Assembly (NCBI GenBank): GCA_016204035.1
Contig: JACQLN010000011.1
Coordinates: forward strand, 1 to 5,056
DNA length: 5,056 nt
Source: Parcubacteria group bacterium
GTDB taxonomy: Bacteria; Patescibacteriota; Minisyncoccia; JACQLN01
Reading direction: 5' to 3'
Of this stretch, positions 4,442-5,056 are shown one piece after another (position 1 is the first letter of the stretch; the number at the start of each line of letters is the position of its first letter). The notes under the pieces are model-generated. The model saw nothing but the letters and a program-made list of their open reading frames with translations, ran no database searches and was not told the origin of the DNA. Made by a program: the position numbers and the translations under genes.

Positions 4442-5056
4442 CTACTTGCAAAGACGGAAGACAACCGTGCTCCCAAGAAACCACCGACGGTCAGGGTAAA
4501 TGCAATCCGTGCGCAGCCACCGCCGGCCACCATCGCTCGGTCGGAGGTCGAAGACAACGGGAACGCCACCGGAGCCGGTAATGGGTTCCATGGCCACCCA
4601 GTACCATGAGTTCTTCGGCTGATCTGTGTCCGTAAGCCGCAGATGGGGGCCGACTTCGGCGGGACAGAGATCGCCGACTTCTTTGATGCGGGTGAAGAGT
4701 TCGGTGATGGTCGGTTCTTTCTTGAAGCCGAGATCCTTGACCGTGGCTCGGGCAAGCTGGATCTCGGTGGATTCAGGAAGCGTGGTGAACTCGGGCTTGG
4801 ACATGATGTCCTTAGCCCAGTCGGAAACATAGAGACCGTCTCCAAGCCGGGCTTTCAGCTCGTCTTTGGAGACACCACCGATGGTGAGAGTGCGCCAGAC
4901 TTCAAACAACCTCACCTTCCACGGATTCTCCTTGCGGAGGAACTTCTTGGTAGCTTCCACCCACTCGGGATCAGAGAGCTTCTCGAGAAGGTCGCAGACA
5001 ATCCCGAGCGTGCTGCCTGGAAGCGTCACGAGCTTTCTCACCGCGATGCCGAGCAT
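4442..5056 (-). CDS. CPR-type conserved hypothetical protein (possibly incomplete at its N-terminus)
   Basis: The function is unknown. The 204 residues visible carry a signature that I remember from a family of hypothetical proteins, often in several copies per genome, in Parcubacteria and related CPR bacteria: PGSTLG (14-19), then DPEWVEATKKFLRKENPW, VSDWAKDIMSKPEFT, ELGF-like DLGFKKEP, LCPAEVGPHLRL, and WVAMEPI before an Asp/Arg/Trp-rich C-terminus. That is recollection, not a search. No signal peptide or membrane helix is evident, so it is probably cytosolic. The first codon is an ATG exactly at the window edge; the real start may lie outside. Base composition is clearly more GC-rich than in the toxin operon or the 3463 gene, which could reflect separate ancestry. 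The stop is followed by the bidirectional terminator. An overlapping frame at 4387-4845 is a shadow. Confidence 0.85.
   Translation of the reverse strand: MLGIAVRKLVTLPGSTLGIVCDLLEKLSDPEWVEATKKFLRKENPWKVRLFEVWRTLTIGGVSKDELKARLGDGLYVSDWAKDIMSKPEFTTLPESTEIQLARATVKDLGFKKEPTITELFTRIKEVGDLCPAEVGPHLRLTDTDQPKNSWYWVAMEPITGSGGVPVVFDLRPSDGGRRWLRTDCIYPDRRWFLGSTVVFRLCK

Noticed and set aside
4626..4832. Plus-strand open frame of 68 codons
   Set aside because: It is antisense to the CPR-type hypothetical gene and carries no recognisable motif.
4387..4845. Minus-strand open frame of 152 codons overlapping the CPR-type hypothetical gene
   Set aside because: The protein is Pro/Ser/Arg-rich, typical of an alternative frame of GC-rich DNA; the overlapping frame carries the recognisable family signature. 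It also begins across the terminator region at its 3' end.
1..5056. CRISPR array, insertion sequence or transposase
   Set aside because: No regularly spaced repeats, no transposase-like protein and no terminal inverted repeats with target duplications were seen.

Overview
This window most likely comes from a Candidate Phyla Radiation (Patescibacteria, Parcubacteria-like) genome, probably metagenome-derived. The first clue is the EF-Tu N-terminus at the left edge, which is of the type I associate with that group. The second is the minus-strand gene at the right edge, which belongs to a hypothetical family I remember almost only from CPR genomes. Genes are compact and mostly lack Shine-Dalgarno sites, and three of the transcription units appear to have leaders of 0 to 8 nt. 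The assignment is inference from remembered family resemblance, not from a search.

Layout from left to right: (1) 1-130, minus strand, 5' end of tuf, with a leader of about 195 nt behind a good sigma70-type promoter (332-361). The leader contains a two-tier GC-rich hairpin. (2) 397-1001, minus strand, a type II toxin-antitoxin operon: a ribbon-helix-helix antitoxin, then a MazF/PemK toxin overlapping it by 16 nt. Its promoter spacer is filled by an 8-bp inverted repeat, and the predicted +1 falls on the antitoxin ATG. (3) 1067-1100, a 34-bp near-perfect palindrome. (4) 1115-3253, minus strand, a 712-residue fusion of an agmatinase-type ureohydrolase to a deoxyhypusine synthase-family domain, the standout gene of the window. 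(5) 3254-3462, a divergent intergenic region with outward promoters. (6) 3463-4044, plus strand, a membrane-anchored protein of unknown function. (7) 4045-4441, no credible gene, but several hairpins, two of which share almost the same 10-nt loop on different stems, and then a strong bidirectional terminator. (8) 4442-5056, minus strand, a GC-rich CPR-type hypothetical protein reaching the window edge.

The fusion is the main functional story. Its N-terminal half keeps every Mn ligand expected of an agmatinase (agmatine to putrescine plus urea). Its C-terminal half keeps the catalytic Lys, Trp and Glu and an NAD-site Asp of deoxyhypusine synthase, but has replaced three residues that hold spermidine in the eukaryotic enzyme. 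Bacteria have no eIF5A, so the C-terminal half probably transfers an aminobutyl or related group to or from a small amine. One polypeptide would then make putrescine and use it. No arginine decarboxylase gene is visible here. The toxin-antitoxin pair, tuf and the two hypothetical genes show no functional link to it.
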